In this document: one piece after another, positions 18,235 through 25,538 of the stretch
Layout: the number at the start of each line of letters is the position of its first letter
Numbering within the stretch: the stretch's first letter is position 1
Assembly: GCF_001758365.1 (NCBI RefSeq)
Contig: NZ_LZFO01000018.1
Coordinates: 1-42,182, forward strand
DNA length: 42,182 bases
From: Clostridium acetireducens DSM 10703
GTDB taxonomy: Bacteria > Bacillota > Clostridia > Clostridiales > Clostridiaceae
Direction of reading: 5' to 3'
The notes under the pieces: model-generated
Database searches by the model: none
Seen by the model: the letters and a program-made list of their open reading frames with translations, nothing else
Told to the model about the DNA's origin: nothing
Position numbers and translations under genes: made by a program

Positions 18235-18300
18235 TTGACTTTGTTTTAACAATCCAATAGAATATAATTACAATAAAATACAATATATTTTATTGTAATT
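18235..18300 (+). promoter_or_regulatory. Promoter and leader hairpin of the acetate-type transporter
   Basis: TTGACT (18235-18240), a 17-bp spacer and TAGAAT (18258-18263). Immediately after, AATTACAATAAAATA (18266-18280) and its exact complement (18286-18300) form a 15-bp hairpin. It could be an operator at the transcription start or a 5' stabilising hairpin. Confidence 0.65.
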
Positions 18301-18322
18301 TAAATTAAGGAGGAGATATATT

Positions 18323-18952
18323 ATGTCATCAGGGAATGTAAGCAATGAAGTTAAAAATATAAAAATCACAAATTCAGATCCATCAGCTATAGGACTTTTT
18401 GGACTAGCTATGGTTACACTTGTAGCCTCATCTCAAAAGCTTGGATTAACAGAAGGAGTAGCTTTTGTAATACCTTGGGCAATATTTTTAGGAGCATTTG
18501 CTCAATTGTTTGCTTCTATTGAAGATTCAAAAAGAGGAAATACATTTGGCACTACAGCTTTTGGAGGATATGCTTTCTTTTGGTTTGGAATGGCAATGTC
18601 TTGGCTTATCAAATTAGGAACTTTTGGAGAAAAATTAGCTTCAAATGTAGATGGAAAACAATTAGGATTTGCTTTTTTAGGATACTTAATATTTACAATT
18701 TTCATGACAATTGGTGCAGCAGAAACTCATAAAGTGTTATTTACTATATTTGTATTAATAGATTTATTGTTTTTAGGATTAACTTTAAATTCTTTTGGAA
18801 TAATATCAGAATTTTCTCATAAATTAGCTGCTTATTCTGAACTTTTAATATCCTTTTTTTCCTTCTATGGTTCAGCAGCATCTGTATTAAACAATCATTT
18901 TGAAAAAGTATTTTTACCTGTAGGAAAACCTTTAGGGATATTTAAAAAGTAA
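18323..18952 (+). CDS. GPR1/FUN34/YaaH (SatP-like) acetate/succinate transporter family protein
   Basis: A 209-aa six-helix membrane protein. The family N-terminal motif (NPAPLGL in SatP) appears as SDPSAIGLFGLA. The following GGYAFFWFGMAMSWL and FGTTAFGG segments also match the family. Expected role is proton-coupled or channel-like acetate or succinate movement, fitting a fermentative anaerobe; the substrate is inferred from the family. AAGGAGGAG precedes the ATG. It is monocistronic under its own promoter. Confidence 0.85.
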   Translation: MSSGNVSNEVKNIKITNSDPSAIGLFGLAMVTLVASSQKLGLTEGVAFVIPWAIFLGAFAQLFASIEDSKRGNTFGTTAFGGYAFFWFGMAMSWLIKLGTFGEKLASNVDGKQLGFAFLGYLIFTIFMTIGAAETHKVLFTIFVLIDLLFLGLTLNSFGIISEFSHKLAAYSELLISFFSFYGSAASVLNNHFEKVFLPVGKPLGIFKK

Positions 18953-19025
18953 TTTTTTTAGTTAAGAGTCAATGAGAATTTCTTTCCTGTATTAAGAAAT
19001 CTATGATTAATGTTATAAAAAAGTG

Positions 19026-19054
19026 TTGCATATTACTTATAGCTATGATAAAAT
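19026..19054 (+). promoter_or_regulatory. Promoter of the zinc-ribbon gene
   Basis: TTGCAT (19026-19031), a 17-bp spacer and TAAAAT (19049-19054), with an extended -10 TGA immediately upstream. Confidence 0.65.
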
Positions 19055-19146
19055 AAATAAGTATTATTTGTTTATAATAAGGTTTAATTAGATGACAACA
19101 TATCCTCTTTTTAGATCTTAATTTTTGAAAAAGGAGGAATGTTGAA

Positions 19147-19311
19147 ATGGCAGATAAGAATATTGTTTGTAAAGATTGTGGTAAAGAATTCGTATTCACT
19201 GAAGGCGAGCAAGCTTTCTACAAAGAAAAAGGATTTGAAAATGAACCTCAAAGATGTCCAGCTTGCAGAAAAGCAAGAAAACAACAAAATAACAGAGGAT
19301 TCAGAAGATAG
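19147..19311 (+). CDS. 54-aa zinc-ribbon protein (zf-trcl type)
   Basis: A very short basic protein with two Cys pairs: VCKDCGKEF near the N terminus and RCPACRKARK near the C terminus. This is the treble-clef/zinc-ribbon pattern of the probable zinc-ribbon family in Firmicutes. The Arg/Lys/Asn-rich tail (KQQNNRGFRR) suggests nucleic-acid contact. AGGAGG (19132-19137) lies nine bases before ATG 19147. It has its own promoter (19026) and terminator (19328), so it is a real small gene. The biological role is unknown. Confidence 0.85.
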   Translation: MADKNIVCKDCGKEFVFTEGEQAFYKEKGFENEPQRCPACRKARKQQNNRGFRR

Positions 19312-19327
19312 TAATTGATTACTATAG

Positions 19328-19362
19328 CCCTATAGATTTTAATCTATAGGGATTTTGTTTTT
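19328..19362 (+). terminator. Terminator of the zinc-ribbon gene
   Basis: CCCTATAGATT (19328-19338) pairs with AATCTATAGGG (19341-19351), followed by ATTTTGTTTTTT. Confidence 0.8.
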
Positions 19363-19364
19363 TG

Positions 19365-20614
19365 CTTAATATAGAATTATTGCGATGTTAGAGGTAGGAT
19401 ATTATTAGACAAAAATGAATTTCCAATCCATTTTCATCTAATAATATCTCAATTTAAATTATAATAATAAGGACTTATAAAAAAATTTCGTAAGAAAATT
19501 TATGCGTTAGCATTTGGGGTTATTGATTTTTTAAAATTTAATAGTAGAAATTTATATTTAAGAAAATACGACATAACTAAAGCTAAAATTATGTTATTTC
19601 AACTTTATAAATTGGAATTTGCCAGTTTCTCATTATGTTCATTAAATATATTTCTCTATTTTACATTGCTCATATATATTTTTTCCTAACAGAGTAATTG
19701 CTTGTTTAGGGCAATTGCTTATACAACGATAACACATAGTGCATCTTCCATTTTGTACTGCATTACCATTTACAATAGATAAGTTTTTCATCGGGCATAG
19801 CTGCGCACACATACCACAGCCGATACATTTTTCAGTATTGATTTTCAGCTTATCTAAATAATTTTTTGTTTTGCCATAGAACCAAAGTCTTTGACCGAAA
19901 AGACCTGCAATATGATAGAGAAGACCAATACCCTCTTGTGTTGCATGTCCGTTTTTTAGATTATTTGCAGCCTTTTTTATCTTTACATATGCTTGCTTTA
20001 CAATAACTTTATTTTGCTCTATTGTTTTCTTTAATGCCTTTACATCACCTATACAATCAGGCATTTTTAAATGAAGCCCGCCAACAATCTCAGCACCACA
20101 CTTAGCAAGTAACCTTGCACTACAACCTGTGCCATCCCCGCTGAACAAACCCATAGTTGCAATGATAAAAACTTTTTTACCCATGAATTTGGTTTTATTT
20201 TGGAAAATAAAATCTCTCACTATTTTAGGTGAATTGCTAAAATATACGGGATACGCTAAAATGATAAAATCATTTTTATGTATTTCATCTAAGACCTTCA
20301 AATCTTCAATAGAAATACACTTTGATGCTACATCAAGTTCTTTTACGAACAATTCAATACAATGTTTGGTGTTACCTGTTCCGCTAAAATATATACCTAA
20401 CATATCTCTACCTCGTTTCTTTCAGCTATTGTAAAACTAATATAAATAATCTCCCAGATAAATTATAGTTTATGTATGCACTAATTATAATTTAAATAAT
20501 AACAGTTTACAACTAAATGACTATCGTCGTAAATAATTTTAAAATATAAAGTACTGTTATTAATTTTGCTCCTCTAATATCCTACCTCTAACGTCGCAAT
20601 AATGCTATATTAAG
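19365..20614. mobile_element. Candidate mobile cassette bounded by 40-bp inverted repeats
   Basis: 19365-19404 and 20575-20614 are inverted repeats, 38 of 40 matching (outer end CTTAATATAG, inner end GGTAGGATATTA). They enclose 1250 bp with one gene, an iron-sulfur flavoprotein, and no transposase. This resembles a mobile insertion cassette or a MITE with cargo. Just inside the left repeat is a 19-bp hairpin, 19399-19417 with 19429-19447. No clear target-site duplication is visible. The repeats could instead be gene-flanking regulatory or terminator sequences, but 40 bp of matched sequence at both ends argues otherwise. Confidence 0.6.
19642..20403 (-). CDS. EFR1-type flavodoxin plus ferredoxin protein
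   Basis: A 253-aa cytoplasmic electron-transfer protein. The N-terminal flavodoxin-like domain opens with the FMN phosphate loop YFSGTGNTK. The C-terminal domain has two [4Fe-4S] motifs, CIGCGMCAQLCP and CTMCYRCISNCP. Such EFR1-family proteins shuttle electrons in anaerobes; the partner is unknown. It is transcribed alone on the minus strand with a weak AGGT ribosome site. A hairpin near 19570-19595 followed by a T-rich stretch on the minus strand may be its terminator. It lies inside the inverted-repeat cassette. Confidence 0.9.
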   Translation of the reverse strand: MLGIYFSGTGNTKHCIELFVKELDVASKCISIEDLKVLDEIHKNDFIILAYPVYFSNSPKIVRDFIFQNKTKFMGKKVFIIATMGLFSGDGTGCSARLLAKCGAEIVGGLHLKMPDCIGDVKALKKTIEQNKVIVKQAYVKIKKAANNLKNGHATQEGIGLLYHIAGLFGQRLWFYGKTKNYLDKLKINTEKCIGCGMCAQLCPMKNLSIVNGNAVQNGRCTMCYRCISNCPKQAITLLGKNIYEQCKIEKYI

Positions 20615-20622
20615 ACAAAAAA

Positions 20623-21930
20623 TCAACTTTCCACATTCAATAGTGTGTATATATCTTTTCTTCTATAAATACTCATTATAAAACCTATTATTGCTAGGTT
20701 AAAGAATATATTACTGCCACCATAGCTTATAAAAGGTAATCCTATTCCTGTTATTGGACACATATTTAAATTCATCAAAATATTAAAAACAAATTGAGCT
20801 GCAAGTAGAGTAGTAAATGCTCTTATTAAAACTTTACCGTAAAGATCTTTAATTTTGTAACTTAATTTATATAATTTTATAATAAATAATGCTATACATA
20901 AAGTTAAAATTACAGCGCCAATCCAACCAAAAGTATTAGTTATATATGCAAATATAAAATCTGATTCCCTAGAGGGAAGATATATAATGGTTTCATAGTT
21001 TGTTTTACCTTGTCCAAAAAATCCAGCAGAATGAATTGTTTTTTGAAGAACACAATGAATATATCCTATTCCTTCTGGATCACCTTTGTAATTCAGAAAG
21101 GAGGTTAATTTTGCTACAAAATATTTACTATCTAAAATAAGTGTAATAAATAGAATTATATTTATTGAAATTACAGGTAGTATATGCCTTAGTTTATAAT
21201 TACAGTTAAATAATATTACAGCAAAAACTATAGTATAAACTAGCATACCGCCCATGTCAGGAATTAGCATAATAAGTAATGAAGGTAATACAAATAAAAT
21301 AAAAGAGTAAATAATTTTTTTTCTTTTTGTTAAGTTTTCTTTAGTTAGTATTCCACAAATAGAAAGTATTAATATTGAAATTAGATTAAATGAACTAAAA
21401 TTATGTCCCATTATATATAAATAGGAACTTCCGTTTACTCTTGAACCAAATATACAAATAAAAACCATAATAAAAATTAAGGCTAAAAAAATTTTAAATG
21501 AGTGTTTTTTTAATTTTTTATAGTTAAACATATATAGTACAATTGATACTAGTATTCCAAGAATAAGACTTACAAGTAATTTTTTCAAATCCATGCCTTG
21601 TATTTCAGTATATCCGTTGTAACAAATTAAGTAGGATGAGAATATACCAGTAAAGGTTAAGAATAAACTTAATAATATTATTCCTAAGTCAAAACCACCT
21701 TTGTGAGCTATATTTAATCTTTTTCCTATAGTTTCTATATCGCCCATGTCTTCAATGGCTTTTTTTATTGCATCATCTTCTTTTAAACCTTTTTCTATGT
21801 AATCTAGAGTTTTATCTTCTATATGAGTTTGCAGTTCTAATTTTACTTCTTCATGACATTCTTTAAATTTAATGAAAGCACATATATTATTTAAAAATGT
21901 TTCTACATGAGTATTATTTTTTATATCCAA
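20623..21930 (-). CDS. HAAS-domain FtsW/RodA/SpoVE (SEDS) family protein
   Basis: A 435-aa membrane protein. Residues 1-70 form a HAAS/permease-prefix domain (CHEEVKLELQTHIEDKTLDYIEKG..DAIKKAIEDMGD) normally encoded beside PadR regulators. The rest is a SEDS-family integral membrane domain with about ten helices and the signature GIGLPFISYGGS near the C terminus. SEDS proteins polymerise peptidoglycan glycan strands; HAAS-fused versions are uncharacterised. The start is TTG 21928-21930, six bases after GGGAGGG, overlapping the stop of the padR remnant; another TTG at 21945 is too close to that site. With padR truncated, its promoter may be lost. Confidence 0.82.
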   Translation of the reverse strand: MDIKNNTHVETFLNNICAFIKFKECHEEVKLELQTHIEDKTLDYIEKGLKEDDAIKKAIEDMGDIETIGKRLNIAHKGGFDLGIILLSLFLTFTGIFSSYLICYNGYTEIQGMDLKKLLVSLILGILVSIVLYMFNYKKLKKHSFKIFLALIFIMVFICIFGSRVNGSSYLYIMGHNFSSFNLISILILSICGILTKENLTKRKKIIYSFILFVLPSLLIMLIPDMGGMLVYTIVFAVILFNCNYKLRHILPVISINIILFITLILDSKYFVAKLTSFLNYKGDPEGIGYIHCVLQKTIHSAGFFGQGKTNYETIIYLPSRESDFIFAYITNTFGWIGAVILTLCIALFIIKLYKLSYKIKDLYGKVLIRAFTTLLAAQFVFNILMNLNMCPITGIGLPFISYGGSNIFFNLAIIGFIMSIYRRKDIYTLLNVES

Positions 21931-22085
21931 GAAAATCCCTCCCAAATAATAGAATCTACAGAGTTTTTAAATACTTTCCATTCTTCTTTTTTACTTTGTA
22001 AGTATTTTTTACCTGTTTCTGTTATTTTGTAGTATTTTCTTTTTCTGCCTTCATTGCTTTTATACCAATAAGATTCAATGATTTT
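21921..22085 (-). pseudogene. Truncated PadR-family regulator (C-terminal remnant)
   Basis: An open frame without start codon on the minus strand encodes about 54 residues with the PadR C-terminal pattern: IESYWYKSNEGRKRKYYKIT, then TGKKYLQSKKEEWKVF. An in-frame TAA at 22086-22088 precedes it, and the N-terminal winged-helix half is missing. It ends overlapping the HAAS-FtsW start, the usual PadR-HAAS gene pair. The truncation point lies between here and the start of the divergent WG gene. Confidence 0.75.
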
Positions 22086-22263
22086 TTATACTTATTTTTC
22101 TTTGAAAATACTCATAATGTATTCTACTAAAATAGAAAATGTTTTATAAGGAGAATGCATAACTAATTTTTCATTTAAATAAATTAGATGTAGTTTAAAT
22201 GTAACATAAAAAAAGTTCATTTCATATAATATGTTTAGAACAATATATAGGAGAAGTTTTATT

Positions 22264-24243
22264 GTGTGGAGAGAAATTTGTTTAAATAATTTTGTAAAAA
22301 TGTATTTGCCCTTTACGGCAGAGATTATAGTATTAGAAGAACCTTATAAAAAATTAGCAATATTTTATTGTGATTTAGATAAAGATGGAATAAAAGAAAT
22401 AGTTGCAGCTTATACATGGCAAGGAGAAAATTATATTATAGTACTTAAAAATCAGTATAATTCTTGGTATATGGTAGAAAATAAAAAAACAAATAATTAT
22501 AGAGAAATATTATCAAATATAATAAATAAAGAAAATAACTTATATGCTGCATCTATTAAAACTGTAAAAGGAGTGAAATGGGGATATATAAATGATAAAG
22601 GAAATTTAGTTATTAAGCCTGAATATGATTTTGCTTTGGATTTCCAAGAAAATGGTCTTGCTATTATTGAAATAGGAGGATTTTATGGAATTATTAATAA
22701 AGAAGGCAAATATATAGTAGAACCAAAATACTATTCTATTAGTGAATTTTCTGAAGGAAGAGCATCAGTAATAGATGAAGAAGGATTTAAAGTAATAGAT
22801 GAAAAGGGTAAAGTAATAACTTCAAAACCCTATAATTATATAGCAATGTATAGAGAAGGAAGAGCTTTATTTGGCAATCCGGATAAAGAAGGAAATTATC
22901 TTTATGGATATTTAGATAGACAAGGGAAAGAGGTAATTCCAGCTAAATATGAATTTGCAAATAACTTTAATAAAGGTAAGGCAGTAGTTAAAGTAAAAGA
23001 AAAAGAATATGCTCTTATAGGAATTAATGGAGAAGTATTAAATACTTATGCATATTATTATGTAGGAGATTTAAGGGATGGACTTTTACCTTTTCAAGCA
23101 AATCCAGAATATAAATATGGATATATTGATGAAAGTGGAAATGTAGTTATAAAGCCTCAATATGTATTAGCTTTGCCTTTTAGTGAAGGAAGAGCAGTAA
23201 TTAATAATAGTGAAAATTATATAAATAAATATGGTGTTATAGATAAAACTGGTAAGTTTGTAATAGAGCCTAAATATAATTATATAGATTTATTAGGTGA
23301 AAATAGAATAACTGTTGGGAAAGCTATTGATGAAGAAAAACCATATATAGGTTCTAAATATGCTATTTTTGATACTGATGGTAATAGTCTTACAGATTTT
23401 ATTTATTATGGAGTTTCAAATTATAATAAAGGTTTAGCTTCTGCTTTTGATAATAAATATACATTTTTTATAGATTTAAGTGGAAAAAAGGTTAATAGAT
23501 TGCCTTCAGTACAAGGTGTTGGAATTTTGTATTTGAAAAATAATATAATAAAGTCAGATGTAGATTTTAGAGTGAGTTATTTAGATACTAAGGGAAATAT
23601 TATATGGCAGCAAAATACAATTATTCCTTTGAATAATAAATATAGTGTTCAGGAGAAAAAATATAGACCTAATAGAGATTATTTAGTGTATTATCCTGAA
23701 GTTAAAGGTATGGAAGATAAAAATGTACAGGAAAATGTAAATAAAAAATTAAAGGAATTATCTCAAATTATAGATATTCCAGATAATGTACAAATTGATT
23801 ATAATTATTTTGGAGATTTTAATATAGAGTTTTTTAAAAACAAATTATTGGTTCTTGAAATTAATGGATACAAGTATTATTTTGGTGCAGCTCATGGCAT
23901 GCCTACTAAAATATATGCACATATAGATTTAACAACAGGAAAATTTTATGAACTTAAAGATTTGTTTAAAGAAGGTAGTAACTATGTAGAAGTGTTAAAT
24001 AAAATTATTGATTATGAAATAAAAAACAATGAAGATTATTATTATGTATATCCAGATGGATTTAAGAGTATAAAACCAAATCAACCTTTCTATGTAGATG
24101 AGGAAAATCTTTATATTTATTTTTACCCTTACGAAATTGCACCTTATGCAGCAGGGTTCCCTACTTTCAAAATACCTTTTAATTATATTATGAATATAAT
24201 TAACACCAAAGGTAACTTTTGGAAATCATTTAATAAATCTTAG
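22264..24243 (+). CDS. WG-repeat protein with C-terminal DUF3298-like domain
   Basis: About 659 aa. Residues about 20-70 resemble an FG-GAP/VCBS-like segment (FYCDLDKDGIKEIV). Six to eight WG repeats follow: KWGYINDKGNLVIKPEYD, GFYGIINKEGKYIVEPKY, YGYLDRQGKEVIPAKYE, KYGYIDESGNVVIKPQY, KYGVIDKTGKFVIEPKY. The C-terminal 160 residues match the RsiV/PdaC-type DUF3298 module (AAHGMPTKIYAHIDLTTGK..LKDLF). No signal peptide is evident. The start is uncertain: an ATG at 22231 abuts a TATAAT-like box, while GTG 22264 follows AGGAGA by nine bases and is preferred. The N terminus may be altered by the event that truncated padR. The last codons lie in foldback copy 3. Function is unknown. Confidence 0.75.
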   Translation: MWREICLNNFVKMYLPFTAEIIVLEEPYKKLAIFYCDLDKDGIKEIVAAYTWQGENYIIVLKNQYNSWYMVENKKTNNYREILSNIINKENNLYAASIKTVKGVKWGYINDKGNLVIKPEYDFALDFQENGLAIIEIGGFYGIINKEGKYIVEPKYYSISEFSEGRASVIDEEGFKVIDEKGKVITSKPYNYIAMYREGRALFGNPDKEGNYLYGYLDRQGKEVIPAKYEFANNFNKGKAVVKVKEKEYALIGINGEVLNTYAYYYVGDLRDGLLPFQANPEYKYGYIDESGNVVIKPQYVLALPFSEGRAVINNSENYINKYGVIDKTGKFVIEPKYNYIDLLGENRITVGKAIDEEKPYIGSKYAIFDTDGNSLTDFIYYGVSNYNKGLASAFDNKYTFFIDLSGKKVNRLPSVQGVGILYLKNNIIKSDVDFRVSYLDTKGNIIWQQNTIIPLNNKYSVQEKKYRPNRDYLVYYPEVKGMEDKNVQENVNKKLKELSQIIDIPDNVQIDYNYFGDFNIEFFKNKLLVLEINGYKYYFGAAHGMPTKIYAHIDLTTGKFYELKDLFKEGSNYVEVLNKIIDYEIKNNEDYYYVYPDGFKSIKPNQPFYVDEENLYIYFYPYEIAPYAAGFPTFKIPFNYIMNIINTKGNFWKSFNKS

Positions 24244-24595
24244 TTTGTTGAAAAAATATTTTATATAATTTCCACATAAAAAATAATATGTACAAAAATA
24301 ATAAGACAGCAGCCATAAAGATATTTTGGAAATAATTAGAATGAATTTTAGATACTCTTAGAATAAAAAATAAAAAAACTCCGTAATTCATCACAGGACG
24401 TGATGAGCCAATTTCCGCCCCAAGGACGGGGCATAAATTGGGTAGGAGTTTTTTATTTTTTATTTTTAGAGTATCTTAATGAAATGACTTATTTCCAAAA
24501 TATCTTTATAGCTGCTGTCTTATTATTTTTGTACATATTATTTTTTATGTGGAAATTATATAAAATATTTTTTCAACAAACTAAGATTATTAAAT
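24228..24595. repeat. Foldback element copy 3 (core 24378-24449, minus orientation)
   Basis: About 368 bp. Complementarity runs from within the last WG codons (TTTAATAAATCTTAG) to 24595 with a single-base bulge, through arms unlike those of the other copies (copy-specific AGCAGCC). The core is identical to copy 2. A reading frame crossing it (24400-24597) is not a gene. Confidence 0.88.
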
Positions 24596-24716
24596 AAAAT
24601 AAATTGCATATAAATAAAGGTAAATTATAAAATATGTAGAATTAGTGTATATACATATATTTATACAGTAAGTATATTAAAAATTAGTAAAATAGATATA
24701 CAAAGGAGTTGTTTTT

Positions 24717-25232
24717 ATGAAAGCTTTATTAGTAATTGATATGCTAAAAGATTTCATTGATGAAAAGGGTGTATTATATACAGGAGAAGCAGGTGGAAAA
24801 ATAATAGACTTTGTAAAAGAAAAAATAAATTCTTATAGAAAACAAGGATACCCTATAATTTTTATATGCGACAACCATGAAAAAGATGATAAAGAATTTA
24901 ATATGTTTCCACCACATTGCATAGCTGGTGAGGAAGGCAGTAACATAATAGAAGAATTAGAAGTAAAAGAAGAGTATAAAATAATTAAAAAGAGACGTTA
25001 TAGTGCATTTTTTGGAACAGATTTAGATATTTATTTAAGAGAAAAAGATATAAAAGAAATATCTTTAGTAGGAGTTTGTACAAATATATGTGTACTTTAC
25101 ACAGCAGCAGATGGTAGAAATTTAGATTATAAAGTAAACATATATAAAGAAGGAGTAGCTTCTTTTGACAATGAAGCTCATAAATTTGCATTAAAAGAAG
25201 CAGAAAAAACATTAGGCTGCAGTATTTTATAG
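24717..25232 (+). CDS. Isochorismatase-fold hydrolase, nicotinamidase-like
   Basis: A 171-aa cysteine hydrolase. The catalytic triad pattern is visible: Asp in LLVIDMLKDF (residue 8), Lys in KKRRYSAFFGTDL, and nucleophile Cys in VGVCTNICV preceded by the cis-peptide region. DNHEKDD and MFPPHC match the nicotinamidase metal region less exactly (D..H..H). Likely nicotinamide to nicotinate deamidation, but isochorismatase-fold members act on other amides. AAAGGAG precedes the ATG. A 302-bp palindrome begins four bases after the stop. Confidence 0.82.
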   Translation: MKALLVIDMLKDFIDEKGVLYTGEAGGKIIDFVKEKINSYRKQGYPIIFICDNHEKDDKEFNMFPPHCIAGEEGSNIIEELEVKEEYKIIKKRRYSAFFGTDLDIYLREKDIKEISLVGVCTNICVLYTAADGRNLDYKVNIYKEGVASFDNEAHKFALKEAEKTLGCSIL

Positions 25233-25236
25233 TATA

Positions 25237-25538
25237 GTTTAAAAAATAAAATTCAATTAAAATATTTTTATAGTAGATAAAATAAATTAAGAATGTACTG
25301 TAGATAGATTTAACTTAGGAAATTTAATTCTTAAAATCTAAACCCTCTAAAAAAACTTTTGCTAAACTTTTAAAACTCACATTCGTTCAAACAGTTAAAA
25401 GTTCTTCACGCAAAAGCTTTTTTAGAGGGTAAGATTTTATAGAACAAAATTTAATACAGTTAAAATCTCTCTACAGTACATTCTTAATTTATTTTATCTA
25501 CTATAAAAATATTTTAATTGAATTTTATTTTTTAAAAC
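25237..25538. repeat. Second-type long palindrome between convergent genes
   Basis: Arms 25237-25315 and 25459-25538 are nearly perfect inverted repeats. They enclose an 89-nt core, 25342-25430, with a 21-bp stem (ACCCTCTAAAAAA..CTTTTGC) and an inner ACTTTTAA/TTAAAAGT helix. The plan matches the foldback family but core and arm sequences do not. The right arm includes the last codons of the helicase (SFKK-stop). It probably terminates both convergent genes. Confidence 0.85.
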
